From assembly GCF_000485595.1 (NCBI RefSeq), contig NW_014577939.1, positions 40,275 to 62,252 on the forward strand: 21,978 nt of DNA, written 5' to 3'. The translations under genes were made by a program, and so were the position numbers. Below the pieces are notes generated by a model, which saw only the letters and a list, made by a program, of their open reading frames with translations, was not told the origin of the DNA and did not search any database. The stretch's first letter is position 1, and every line of letters starts with the position of its first letter. The stretch comes from Priapulus caudatus (taxonomy: Eukaryota > Priapulida > Priapulimorpha > Priapulimorphida > Priapulidae). Below, one piece after another: positions 1-9,571 of the stretch.

Positions 1-93
1 CCCTAAAAAAATTGGGATGAAATTTTTAGGGCACTTTGAAATTAAAGGGGGGGGGGGTCCGGACCCCCCGGACCCCCCCTAGATCCGCCCCTG
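1..93. mobile_element. End of a hAT-like non-autonomous transposon (truncated by window edge)
   Basis: Read on the minus strand the segment ends outward as CAGGGGCGGATCTAGG followed by G-rich sequence. This is the form of terminal repeats in many invertebrate hAT-type elements. It contains an 11-G run (47-57) and a G/C palindrome centred on TCCGGA at about 58-63. The other end and the target duplication lie outside. The family call is from pattern memory, so moderate confidence. Confidence 0.45.
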
Positions 94-156
94 ATGAACT
101 ATGTAATTTCAGTGTGTTTAATACTGCTATATAATGAATGTATTGTCTTGTTGCAG

Positions 157-267
157 ACCTTCCACGAAGAGCTTCATTTCATTGGGGGAGTTGATATCTC
201 CTTCGTTAAAGAAGATGCTGTAAATGCCTGTGCTGCATTGGCAATTGTATCTTTTCCTGATTTGGAG
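157..267 (+). CDS. ENDOV: ENDOV visible exon 1 (first catalytic Asp)
   Basis: The acceptor is ttgttgcag ending at 156 and the donor is GAG|gtattc at 268. It encodes 37 residues in phase 0, including [13 protein letters not shown] with the first metal-binding Asp. An open frame continues upstream to 94 and downstream to 309, but homology stops exactly at the splice sites, so the 71-codon open frame is not the protein. Confidence 0.94.
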
Positions 268-2763
268 GTATTCATTTGTGTACATATTTACATGGAAATA
301 AGAAACTGAATCCAGGAGCTAGTAACGTGTATTATTTTTAGCAAAATGTGTAGAAAATGCATTAAGGAATTTCAAGTTTGCAAATATTTCTGTCTGTACA
401 AAGTAATCCTAATTTAATAGTTGATCCAATATGGTTCATACGCGTGTAAGTCATATTCTCCTGATAATATGTAGTATCTGCAAAGATATAATTAGCTTGT
501 TGTTGTTTAGTTGGTCTATAGCAAGTGCAAGTTGGTTCAGCTCGACACGCCATACATTCCTGGCTTTCTCGCTTTCCGGGAGGTGCAGTTTCATGCTGAT
601 CTAGTCCAGGAGTTGAAAGCTAGCCATCCGGAATTCTTTCCTCAGGTACCACAGCCAGTCTATTGGGGAAACTGACATGTATGATGCTACGGGGACGTAA
701 TTCATTACTACCTGCTACTGGGAGTATGTTTCAATTCTTTTTGATCTATACTGTCTTGCTTTTAATCTATGTTTATGTTTTGCAGGTCATTTTAGTAGAT
801 GGCAATGGAGTTTTCCATAGCAGAGGCTTTGGGTTGGCCAGCCATCTTGGTGTGTTGCTAGGTATTCCTACAGTAGGCATTGGTAAAACTCTATATTGTG
901 TTGATGGTATAGAGAAGAACCAATATCACACTGACCAGGTAAATCATGTAGTAGATGAAGCTCACACAACCCGATCTCCTCAAATTGTTATAGTTTAACG
1001 ATATATCGTACAATGTGTTTTTAGTGCTGCCATCAACAAAATACTCGTTATACGACAGGCTAGGATGACAGAACCTCAAGTGACAAGCATCCTACTTATC
1101 ACAACTCACATTTCAAAATAGAAACAAACTTGCACATCGCAAATAAACCAAGTGCAAGGTTATGCAGATTCATGTTTTTTTCTCTCCATTATAATGCATT
1201 TTTAGGATATGCATAAGATATCTTAAAAATGCATTATAATGGAGAGAAAAAAACATGAATCTGCATAACCTTGCACTTGGTTTATTTGCGATGTGCAAGT
1301 TTGTTTCTATTTTGAAATGTGAGTTCTGATAAGTAGGATGCTTGTCACTTGAGGTTCTGTCATCCTAGCCTGTCGTATAACGAGTATTTTGTTTGCAATG
1401 CAAATAGTAAAAACTTACCATAGATAGCATTGTATGCTTATTTGTTAACCCTAACAACACATCCACGCATGTGTCCAGTCACATTCCAATCTATGGAGAA
1501 TTCTTTTCTAGGAGCCTAATGTGTTGGCTAATCGTAATTGTTGAACATGTTTATGTTACAGATAAAACGTTGCTTGCTCAAAGGAGGTGACACGTTTGAT
1601 ATCGTTGGAATTAGCGGTACAAAGTATGCTGTGGTAAGTGATCGGTTAGAATCATCCTGAATGTCCCTACCGCACAGCTTTAATTGTCTCACGTGTTATA
1701 TGACATGTTGAGAAGTCTAGCAGATCATTCAGAAAATTTACACATTCATTAAACATTGAGCATCCAAGTGTGACCTTACTCCACCACTTTGTTTGCATGT
1801 AAATTATGTTTTTAATCTTTTAGTTTTTGTTGCCATACACGAATTACATTTGCAAAAGGCATCCAGCAGCAAATTGTGTTATTTTTCATATTTAACCCAT
1901 CCATGTATGGCTCAAGATACAAATATTCAACGTTTCCAATTGTGGGGGATTGTAGGTTCACGATAGACGTAAGAGTAAAACAGTACTCGTTCTTTGGATT
2001 CTACGAAGTGACTGGTTTATTATAGAACGCACGTCCTACACAGCACAGTAACGTGTTTATATTATACTAATTTATACATGACTTCAGCACACGGCGTACG
2101 CGCGGTAACTTCTTATAAATGGTTATGGTACATTTCCTGACACCGATATTTATGGCCAGGATATAATTGTTCGGGTTATTTCTTACATAGGCACTAAGGA
2201 CGTGTGATAACTCCAAGAATCCCGTGTATGTCTCTATTGGTCATGGAGTGAGTTTAGCGACTGCTATCAGGCTTGCGGTCAGTTGTTGCAAGTACAGAAT
2301 CCCAGAGCCGATTAGACAGGTAATGAGTGTTGCACTAACACATACAAATCCACAATGCAAACTCCTCTCATCGTAAACACATTCACAGTGATTTCCCTAT
2401 TAATGAGTATAATATTTTGATATGTGGTGCTTTGGAATATGTGAGAATAATTTTCTTTTTTAAGCTTTGATAACTGATTGACCGCTGCTACACATTCCAT
2501 AATTATTTAGGTTAACTCTATCATTCTCTTGTTTACTGTAGGCTGACATCCTCTCTCGAGAACAACTAAGACTGTCCTTCCCTGCTGCTGTGGGACAGCA
2601 AAGATGTGAGCAGAAGCTACGAAAAGCGCGTAGCCAGCCTAAACCACTTGACAGTAACACAGGTCATGCAAATATGGAAATAGATGTCAGGTCAAGTATT
2701 GTAGCTTATCAGCGTGACTGTGAGACGAGTGATGATGTAATAGATTTATCTAACCTACTGTAA
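157..2763 (+). CDS. ENDOV: Endonuclease V, inosine-specific nuclease (3' six exons; N-terminus off window)
   Basis: Joined exons 157-267, 511-645, 786-938, 1562-1633, 2191-2319 and 2542-2763 give 273 residues plus TAA. Every intron is GT-AG and phase 0. Residues below are numbered from the first visible one. The joined protein aligns end to end with animal ENDOV. Catalytic metal ligands are Asp13 (in GGVDISF), Glu61 (in [11 protein letters not shown]) and Asp87 (in LVDGNG). Spacings of 48 and 26 equal those of human Asp52/Glu100/Asp126. The PYIP wedge that recognises deaminated purine is present. Known role of the family: cleavage near inosine, mainly in RNA in animals and in deaminated DNA in bacteria. 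About 40 N-terminal residues are missing because the first exon or exons lie before the window. The last exon adds a ~70-residue tail, acidic at its end and poorly conserved. The identification is very secure; the 3' splice choices are strong. Confidence 0.96.
511..645 (+). CDS. ENDOV: ENDOV visible exon 2 (wedge motif and catalytic Glu)
   Basis: The acceptor is tgttgtttag and the donor is CAG|gtacca. It encodes 45 residues in phase 0, from [10 protein letters not shown] to HPEFFPQ. It carries the [11 protein letters not shown] block: the PYIP wedge and the catalytic Glu. This exon has no ATG, so it cannot be seen as an ORF in its own right. Confidence 0.94.
786..938 (+). CDS. ENDOV: ENDOV visible exon 3 (LVDGNG catalytic Asp)
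   Basis: The acceptor is gttttgcag and the donor is CAG|gtaaat. It encodes 51 residues in phase 0. The blocks [21 protein letters not shown] and VGIGKTL are the core signature of the EndoV fold, and HLGVL is typical of animal enzymes. Confidence 0.95.
1035..1393. repeat. Near-perfect 359-bp palindrome (foldback MITE-like element) in an ENDOV intron
   Basis: Bases 1035-1210 are the reverse complement of 1218-1393, with constant coordinate sum 2428 and no indel. I see only one or two mismatches (one near 1103/1325, one at 1205/1223). The central spacer is about 7 bases. No protein is encoded. It lies wholly in the intron between ENDOV exons 786-938 and 1562-1633. No convincing target-site duplication is visible. 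It could be a foldback MITE or, less likely, an inverted-duplication artefact. Confidence 0.9.
1562..1633 (+). CDS. ENDOV: ENDOV visible exon 4
   Basis: The acceptor is ttatgttacag and the donor is GTG|gtaagt. It encodes 24 residues in phase 0 ([20 protein letters not shown] and so on). It aligns with the short segment between the VDG helix and the ALRS block of vertebrate ENDOV. Its 3' half ([10 protein letters not shown]-like) is the expected strand. Confidence 0.9.
1640..2190. other. ENDOV intron, no feature recognised
   Basis: A 557-base intron (1634-2190) between ENDOV exons 4 and 5. Bases ~1940-2110 are higher in CG dinucleotides than their surroundings and look like inserted repeat DNA, but no terminal repeats are evident. 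Confidence 0.4.
2191..2319 (+). CDS. ENDOV: ENDOV visible exon 5 (VSIGH block)
   Basis: The acceptor is tcttacatag and the donor is CAG|gtaatg. It encodes 43 residues in phase 0. It contains [19 protein letters not shown] and YRIPEPIRQ, both strongly conserved near the C-terminus of the EndoV domain. The His of SIGH and the downstream basic YRIPEP are family hallmarks. Confidence 0.94.
2542..2763 (+). CDS. ENDOV: ENDOV terminal exon
   Basis: The acceptor is gtttactgtag. It encodes [10 protein letters not shown], matching the end of vertebrate ENDOV, then a lineage-specific tail rich in Lys/Arg, Gln and finally Asp/Ser, and stops at TAA 2761-2763. The tail shows no motif I recognise. Confidence 0.92.
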   Translation, partial: ADILSREQLRLSFPAAVGQQRCEQKLRKARSQPKPLDSNTGHANMEIDVRSSIVAYQRDCETSDDVIDLSNLL

Positions 2764-2955
2764 TGATAAACCTAACTGAATGACCCACATAAAGACTCTA
2801 AAATGTTACTGTAATATATGTAAATATGTGTTGTGTAAATATGAATATGAAAATATAAATAGAGGAATTGCATGTATAGGAAAATATGCAAATAGAGGAA
2901 TTAATTGTAAAATAAGGTACATTACTTTTTTTGTAATTCCTATGACTTATATTTA

Positions 2956-2961
2956 AATAAA
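2956..2961 (+). promoter_or_regulatory. Likely ENDOV polyadenylation signal (AATAAA)
   Basis: An AATAAA lies 193 bases past the ENDOV stop codon in very AT-rich DNA, followed within 15-60 bases by T-rich sequence. The 3' UTR before it (2764-2955) contains a ~31-bp imperfect direct repeat around 2849-2901, with AAATAGAGGAATT twice. Confidence 0.6.
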
Positions 2962-2963
2962 TA

Positions 2964-3369
2964 ATTTTATATTTGAACTTTATTGATATGAATTTTAATG
3001 CAAGTAGCCTTTATTTATTTACTGACATGAAAGTACCACTCCATTATAGAAACACATTGAGGAGGAATTCCATGTACTAAAATCAAGACATATTTAGTTT
3101 CTCAATCAAAACAGTGTGCATATGTGTGTGCTACAAAATTCTACGAAGAAACGTCCCGTTACGACAAATGCAATGCCCTTCATTTAATACTTTAGGCATA
3201 GATATCTCTATAATTATGTAATAGATATTTGTGCGCGCAAGGCCACCTCGCGCCATCTAACGGGTAATTTAGTGGTTAATGCTAAGAATACACAGCGCGC
3301 AAATATGACGACGGAAAAAAAGGAAAGAGCTTGAGAGACGGCGGAGATGGAGGCAGAGAGTAGTAAATA
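2964..3369. other. Intergenic, AT-rich, nothing recognised
   Basis: There is no exon-like frame and no homology recognised. TTTATTTATTT at about 3011-3021 would read as AATAAATAAA on the minus strand, but no minus-strand gene near enough to use it is seen. Confidence 0.4.
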
Positions 3370-3435
3370 GATAGAAGAGAGAGAGAGCTGTAAATAGAGA
3401 GGATAGAGTAGTAAATAGGTATAGAAGAGTAGTAA

Positions 3436-3532
<97 letters not shown>

Positions 3533-3533
3533 G

Positions 3534-3579
<46 letters not shown>

Positions 3580-3596
3580 GAGAGAAGAGAGAGTGA

Positions 3597-3628
<32 letters not shown>

Positions 3629-3630
3629 CT
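3370..3630. repeat. Long (GA)n microsatellite
   Basis: Almost uninterrupted GA dinucleotides with a few GT, GG and AAA interruptions, and (TAGTAAATAGA)-type units at the left edge. Apparent Ser-Leu (minus) and Arg-Glu (plus) open frames here are artefacts of the dinucleotide repeat. Confidence 0.97.
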
Positions 3631-3715
3631 TTGCGTGCCGTATGTTTGGCCCCTCCCTCTTTTCTCTTCTTTTTTCTTCTGTCTCCCTCTCTCTGCTTTC
3701 CCCTCAGTCTTTTAC

Positions 3716-4007
3716 TCCCCCCACCTCCAAATGCTATCGCCCACGACCAGTCAAACATGAAAATTTTTCACGAAGTTCTTGTGACTTCTCTCTTCTTACA
3801 GCCACAAAAACACCCATACACACACGCGACCGGGCGCGCACACGCGGGTATGGTTAAACGCACGCGTGCGCGTGTATTATATATAGGCGTAAATTGACAT
3901 TTTGTGCCTCGAGGAGTGAAAAAGTTTCGGCTGAAATACGGTCATTTTGCTGCCAAAGTGTTTCCATGCTTGACTGGTTCTGGGCGATACCATTTGAAAG
4001 AAGGGGG
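3716..4007. mobile_element. Non-autonomous inverted-repeat element, copy 1
   Basis: The left end (about 3716-3765) and right end (about 3958-4007) are imperfect inverted repeats sharing TATCGCCCA-(C/G)-ACCAGTCAA-(A/G)-CATG and an outer CC-rich CTTTCAAATGG-like block. The interior carries CA/CG-rich sequence and a block beginning GGCGTAAATTGACATTTTG. No coding frame is present. The family is unknown to me. Confidence 0.6.
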
Positions 4008-4235
4008 TCGCGTCGGTAGTATATCCATCTGCGTTATTCCATATATGCGCTTTATAATTATTTTTCACACTAGATGGCGCCCCGATGTCTAAATTTAACA
4101 TAGCATTTTCTCAGTCATGATGGTGCCCCTCTGTATTTCCACCGTGAAAAGTTCGCCAGGCAAATGGCTTGTTTTCAGCCTTAACATTTTCACCCCTCCA
4201 AAGCACAAAGTATGATTATACGGCTATAATACGCG

Positions 4236-4450
4236 TTTTTACAGTCACACAAGCACACATACACACACGCGACCGGGCGCACACACGCGGGTATGGTTGC
4301 ACGCACGCGTGCGCGTGTATTATAGGCGTAAATTGACATTTTGTGCCTCGGAGAGTGAAAAGTTTCGGCTGAAATACGGTCATTTTGCTGCAAAAGTTTT
4401 CCCATGCTTGACTGGTTGTGGGCAATACCGTTTGGAAGAGGGGGAGGCAA
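4236..4450. mobile_element. Second copy of the inverted-repeat element (left end lost or replaced)
   Basis: Homologous in direct orientation to 3793-4005. It shares the acgcgaccgggcg block, GGCGTAAATTGACATTTTG, the GAAATACGGTCATTTTGCTG segment and the terminal TTGACTGGTT-GTGGGC-AATACC. The left inverted end of copy 1 has no clear counterpart here. It is immediately followed by the GT microsatellite. Confidence 0.6.
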
Positions 4451-4468
4451 ATTGTCGCGTCCGTAATG

Positions 4469-4478
4469 TACGTATGTA

Positions 4479-4535
<57 letters not shown>

Positions 4536-4655
4536 TGCTGCGCGCTGCGCGCGCGTGTGTGTGTGTGCGTGTTTGTCGTGGTGGGAGCGAGCGCGCGAGA
4601 GAGAGAGAGACAGAAGCGAGAGAGAGAGAGAGAGAAAGAGAAAGAGGAAAAGCGC
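4469..4655. repeat. Compound (GT)n / CG-rich / (GA)n microsatellite
   Basis: (GTAT)n then (GT)n to 4533, a CGCGC-rich interruption with more GT (4540-4570), then (GA)n with AAAGAG variants to about 4655. The overlapping long open frames in both strands are low-complexity artefacts. Confidence 0.95.
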
Positions 4656-4946
4656 ATGAGAGGAGAGAGGAGGGAGTGCTGTGAAATGACTTCTATCTTG
4701 TAACCAACTTGTTTCTATCGTTATTATCAAAACGTAATGAATTATTAACTTTTCTATGTGTTGATAGCAGAAACGCGCAAGTACAAAATTACGCAAATAA
4801 ACTAGCTTCCTTTATACCGAAACCCTTCTTTATTGCATGCCAGCAAACCGAATTACACTTCACACAATATCGGTAGTGTTAGTCGAGCATGTATATGTAG
4901 TATTATACATTATCATATGTCTAATGTATGAGACTTATACATCTAA

Positions 4947-4997
4947 ATTATATATATATGTATATTCATATTATAATATAAATATATACATCTAAAT

Positions 4998-5031
<34 letters not shown>

Positions 5032-5047
5032 ATATCATATATATATT
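4947..5047. repeat. (TA)n microsatellite
   Basis: Alternating TA stretches, with the unit ACATCTAAATTATATATAT occurring twice (about 4938 and 4988), so the array grew partly by a ~48-bp tandem duplication. Confidence 0.9.
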
Positions 5048-5049
5048 GG

Positions 5050-8000
5050 GAGAAAACGACTTGTAATATTTGTTATAGTAATTGAATATGCCCTAACTAC
5101 GTGCACTGGAGAACAAAAAACCATCTAATTAATTTCGAAATAGTCGAAAATTTACAATAGCATACAAAGTTCCCGTTACATTTATCCACACTAGTCAGGG
5201 TTTGTGAAAAAAATACAATGTCATATTTACAATTGTGTCAAGACGGACAAATGAATACGGAGGGGGGGGGGCGCGTGCCGCGAAGAAATATCGTGAAAAC
5301 AAAGAGCAGAATAGAAAAGGCTATCATGCTAACTATATTTCTTCATTACGCGGCTTGTTAAACGAGTGCTATGCATGTTTATCACAGTACCTACAAACAC
5401 TATAGTTAATAAAAATAATCTTTAGTACAGAATTATTACTGCCCAAAATAGCAACGGATCCCGCGCGGGCACCACTAAGCATTGGAACACAAAACAAAGT
5501 GTAATGAACCCTTTCGCACTCTGCCTACGAAGCGCTTTCTAAGGAGGCGGAGGAGGAGTAGAAAACGAAGGGAAAGGAGGAGAGGAATCGGTATTATATA
5601 GTTAGTAGTACATAGCAATACATGTTATGTACTCATTACACAGTTATACATCCGCATCACTGAGTGACAGACAGTCAGGGGTGTATCGTGCGGGGGGGGG
5701 GCACACGCATCACCTAGTTAGCATCACACGCCCGCCACGTTTCACGCGCAGAACCACGAAACAAGAATAAGATTTACCATGCAGGTAGCGCAGCGCCTTT
5801 TCCGCATGGCACGCAAACATATTTACAGTCGCATCGGTGCATCATATGATCCTTTATGCAACGTCGTGTTATATACAGCTGCTAAATACTCAGCATACCA
5901 ACACACGAGCGCACAGTGGCCGCTCACAAACACACACGTTCAACGATGATTTAGACATGATAACGCAATGCTAAGGAAAAGAGACAAAGCTACACGTGGA
6001 GACAATACACCTTTATTTATATAGCTCAATGCGAGTATGATCGAGTGATCATATTCACTACTCATTACCTAGTTTCATACATTTAAGTATCAGTTCTCGA
6101 GTCATTCCTCGAGTTAATGTGTACCATCCATGCAATGCCAACCGATATTACATTTATTCTTTTGTTTAAATGGGATTACTACTATTATCACGAACGTATA
6201 ATTTGTTGTGTTGTGTAAAATAACTGGGTGTTGCCGAAGTTTGGTATGTAAACGTTGTGCGCTGAATAGAAATCAATAAACTCCCTAAAAGCGAATAAAT
6301 GAGTTCACGGCAGTTTGCCGAGAAAAAAAGTGAAATGGATTTTACCTAGAAGTTATTTTATTGTCAGACTAGACGAGGCAAACGACTGGCGGCATGGCTT
6401 CCTCTTTAATAGTTTATCTGGGTGTTGGAGACCGCGATCAGCGAAACAGTAGCTTTGGATCAACTAACCAACAGCAAGAGCAGTTAGAAATGGCAGTTAT
6501 CTTACAACAAAGTGCTGACGTGGTAGAATAGGGATTGCACGGGAGAAATCCCAGTTCTACATGTCAACTAACAGCTTTGCGATGCTTCAAATATTAAAAT
6601 GCCTGATTTTGGAGCGGTGGGGTGGAATGCAATACAAATGTACGCTTATTGAAATATCAGGGGAGCAAAATGTGCTTCGCGTTTTTACTGATGAAACAAC
6701 TATGATATACTGAGATACGCCTCGTCGTGAATAATTTATGCCGGACTTTTATATCAATTTAAAAATATAACATTTGTTGCGTGGTATGTTTGTAAGCAAG
6801 TATTCCAAAGCGATAGTAGTTTATGTAAGCACTTCTGTCAATTGGAGATAGATATAGGCATATTCATGATATTACTACAGCTCTTTATATAACGATTATG
6901 TCATTGGTTTTCCCTGTGCACTTCATTTTGAATGATGCAAGCGTTTGTAGATATTTTTGTCAACTGTGTGCGATTATTGCAGATAAAAATGAAAAGAATA
7001 CCCATCTTCGTGTGCATTGCATCTTCATTCATACTCACTGGTTGGTTGGCATGCATGGAAACGTCACAGAAAACAGCATTTCATATAAAAAATAAAGGTG
7101 TATTCTTCCATCTGAAATCTGTACAAAAATGTACAAAAATATAATGACTTCTCAATATTTACATGTCTATGCGATCGACAGGAAACGTACGGGGAAATGA
7201 CTCGCGTACAAAACCAACTGAACATACTTAGTAGACGTGTCTATTCGACAACGATGATGCCTGTGAAGGGAGGGGGAGGGGAGAAATGCAGGAATGGAGG
7301 GGGGAGGAGGGGGAGGACATTCACAAGGTGGGGCACCGCTAACGGCCCATCGATGAGACACTGACGCCTAGACTTGTACCAAGCTCATCACGTATATATG
7401 ATAAACGCTCCAGCAAAGCTGCAGGTAACCATACTGACTTAATTGAAGAATTAAGCAGAAGGAGCATGGCGACATTGCACTGCGGGTGCTGAACTACTGC
7501 CTACACGAGCTGCTGTCACTACACAGCATCGCAGAAACCCATATTTAGTGGGTCACACGAATTTATGTATGCGGATACATAGGTATACGTCGTATACATG
7601 GGTTCAGTGTTGGTATACATAGGTTCACTGTCGTCAGTGATGCAGACTAGTTGATGCTAAACGTTTTATGTGATTCGTTAACGCTCCTCTACCTGCGCTC
7701 ATGTCAGTGAGATTTACTGCTACATTCATGACAGACATACATTCATAAGTGCATTCCGCCATTGCATGACAGGCTTCTACTTGGGCTTCTTGAAAAGATA
7801 AGTTCGTGGCAACTCATTCAAAAGCAAATGATCATTCATCGATTAATGAAACACAGAAATCTTTAAATTAATTTAGTTAGAACTCAAAACAAATGACCTT
7901 AACTCATAGAACGGGTAACGCGAGGCTCAATTTGCTTTTTCGTTAGTTAAAACGATGAATAAATATGGAATGTTAAGTCCACAACCGTTGCCATATGAGC

Positions 8001-8120
8001 ACAGCAGCCCTTATCTAAATACAAAACCTAGCATTATTTAATGAAGTTCCCAGCGTATTTTGTGCGTGTATATACACTATACACAGAACAGACGGATATA
8101 AATTTGTACCTCGGTCGTTT
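5050..8120. other. Intergenic, no gene found
   Basis: About 3 kb with no exon-like frame on either strand that I can connect by splice sites or recognise by homology. It contains two 10-G runs (5262-5271, 5692-5701), a G-rich block at 7266-7321, a small hairpin near 6034-6058 (GAGTATGATC...GATCATATTC) and a CTCGAG pair near 6097-6115. Minus-strand AATAAA signals occur at 6357-6362 and 6010-6015, the first candidates found downstream of the PPP1R10 stop, with an ATTAAA at 8037-8042. Confidence 0.4.
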
Positions 8121-8130
8121 CAGACTGACA

Positions 8131-8185
8131 CGCACGCACCCACACGCACCCACGCACCCACGCACGTACACGCACGCACACACTC
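8131..8185. repeat. CA/CG-rich microsatellite (ACGC/ACCC units)
   Basis: Runs of CACGCACCCA, CACGCACG and CACACA variants. Confidence 0.85.
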
Positions 8186-8189
8186 ATAT

Positions 8190-8880
8190 TGACTGATAAT
8201 GAGGAGTCAAGGGAGTTGTACGAAATTTAAACCAAACTGTTGTTAACTATCACTTATGTAATATTTATGGGAACTTCTGAATGTATGTTTAGTTATTTTA
8301 AAATGCATTCGTGCTTATTATTCTTATTATTTAAGGTTGTGCCTAATCCTAACTGGGAAAAAATATTTTGCACCTTGACCCATAATCCATCTATTTAGTG
8401 GTTAAGTGTATTTTGGAAGTAAAGTGACAGGCAAGTAGGAATCTGGCAGTGCCAGTGGTGGTGGTGTGGGGGGGGGGGGGGTTGCGTGGAGTCGGAAGAT
8501 ACAGGTGTAATGCCTGCTTGAGGGAAGAAAAAAACACAGAGCACTTGTGTAAATCAAAAAGCCACTAGGTACTGGAGCTTGTAGAAAACATTACGTCAGA
8601 GTCTCAGTTCACGGCTGTCCTCTGCCGTATCGCAGCATCTTCAAGTGCTTGGTTCACGATTGGATTGCATTTCTCATGGAGCTTGTGTGTGGAAGGGAAA
8701 AGGCCATGCTATACTGGAGTACCATAGTTTCCGCTGAGCTAGAAGGGACAGTAGAGCGCGTAACATCATTATTTCTTGTCACATTCAAGGATTTTTTCCC
8801 CACTCATGGCATATTCTTCTCATTCCCAATGACATCTGAAATCCATGCTACTTTTCTCGTTGACGACAGCACGAGAATGT
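8190..8880. other. Intergenic or distal 3' UTR, no gene found
   Basis: Contains a 14-base G run (8468-8481), the longest homopolymer in the window. The open frame starting at 8649 has no recognisable homology and leads into the 60-bp repeat. Confidence 0.4.
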
Positions 8881-9105
8881 GGAACCACGGTCGCACAGGC
8901 AGTGACTGTGACTGGCCATGTAGGCAGTCACTGCAGCATCCCTGGACAAGCGAGTGGTCACTGTGGTATCTCTGCCCTTGCAGGCAGCAATCGTGGCATC
9001 CCTGAACACGTGAGTGGTCACTGTGGCATCACCGCCTTTGCAGGCAGCAATCGTGGCATCCCTGGCTTCGTGGGTGGTCACTGTGGCATCACCGCCTTTG
9101 CAGCA
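8881..9105. repeat. 60-bp minisatellite, about 3.7 units
   Basis: Units 8881-8940 (diverged), 8941-9000, 9001-9060 and 9061-9105 share the core gGTGGTCACTGTGGCATC followed by CTTTGCAGGCAGCAATCGTGGCATCCCTG. The period is exactly 60, so frames stay open on both strands and predict 20-residue repeats. No splice sites or homology support coding. It lies 366 bases past the PPP1R10 stop codon on that gene's sense strand, so it may be in its 3' UTR. Confidence 0.9.
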
Positions 9106-9470
9106 ATCACCGGTTATAGCAGCACCATTCCGTAATCACACGCCGTCTATTAAACGTTGAGCCTCAGGCCCTTTCAGGTACCCGGGGTCAAACAACGACA
9201 TAAACAACGCGTGGCATCGCACATCCGTACGGCAGTTATGCAGCGTCCATTGCTTACGTCAACAGTTCCGGTCACACATTCTGCCGCATCTACAGCGACT
9301 CCAGTTCAATGTGTGTGTATAGTACACGGCACAGCAACGTGCAAGACACACAAGGCATTCAGCACAGCGAATGACGACTGGTTACGTGACGACGGTCGGC
9401 AGTGCAAAACCGGGCGAGCAACCACTGTTGGACAGCAGCTATCGTCAATGCTCACAGGAGAAGCCACTGA
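9106..9470 (-). other. Probable 3' UTR of PPP1R10
   Basis: This is directly downstream of the PPP1R10 stop on the minus strand. No AATAAA is seen on that strand within it, so the transcript probably runs on past the 60-bp minisatellite. The plus-strand open frame at 9157-9510 overlaps the last coding exon antisense and is not a gene. Confidence 0.5.
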
Positions 9471-9571
9471 TCACAATGGTGGGCCATTGATGCCGGGATG
9501 TAGGAAGTGACAGGCATCTCCGAATCGGCAGCCACCGGGAGCCACAAAGTTGCGACACACTTGTCTTGGCA
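9471..9571 (-). CDS. PPP1R10: PPP1R10 terminal exon m (CCCH zinc finger)
   Basis: The acceptor is ccatctcttgcag. It encodes VPRQVCRNFVAPGGC then RFGDACHFLHPGINGPPL and TGA (9471-9473). The spacing Cys-x8-Cys-x5-Cys-x3-His is a canonical CCCH finger, and the ending PG-NGPPL matches the C-terminus of mammalian PNUTS. There is no ATG in the exon and it is short, so ORF searches miss it. Confidence 0.96.

Noticed and set aside
3282-3758. 158-residue minus-strand open frame rich in Ser-Leu and 93-residue plus-strand Arg-Glu frame
   Set aside because: Both are translations of a (GA)n dinucleotide repeat; no splice sites, homology or non-repeat domain.
4190-4796. Overlapping 120-155 residue frames on both strands
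   Set aside because: They translate GT and GA microsatellites plus a duplicated non-coding element.
7167-7361. Proline-rich minus-strand frame and an acceptor-like CCCTTCACAG
   Set aside because: The Pro run is a translated G/C-rich simple sequence and the segment after the acceptor-like site shows no conserved protein. No phase partner was found.
7469-7477. TGT-CGC-CAT on the minus strand as a possible zinc-finger start
   Set aside because: A stop codon follows within five codons and there is no further Cys/His spacing. The true CCCH exon was found at 9471-9571.
8649-9135. Candidate repeat protein from the 60-bp minisatellite
   Set aside because: All frames on both strands stay open because of the period; no homology, and no start or splice context. 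Kept as a repeat only.
9157-9510. 117-residue plus-strand frame
   Set aside because: It is antisense to the last PPP1R10 exon and its 3' UTR, with no homology.
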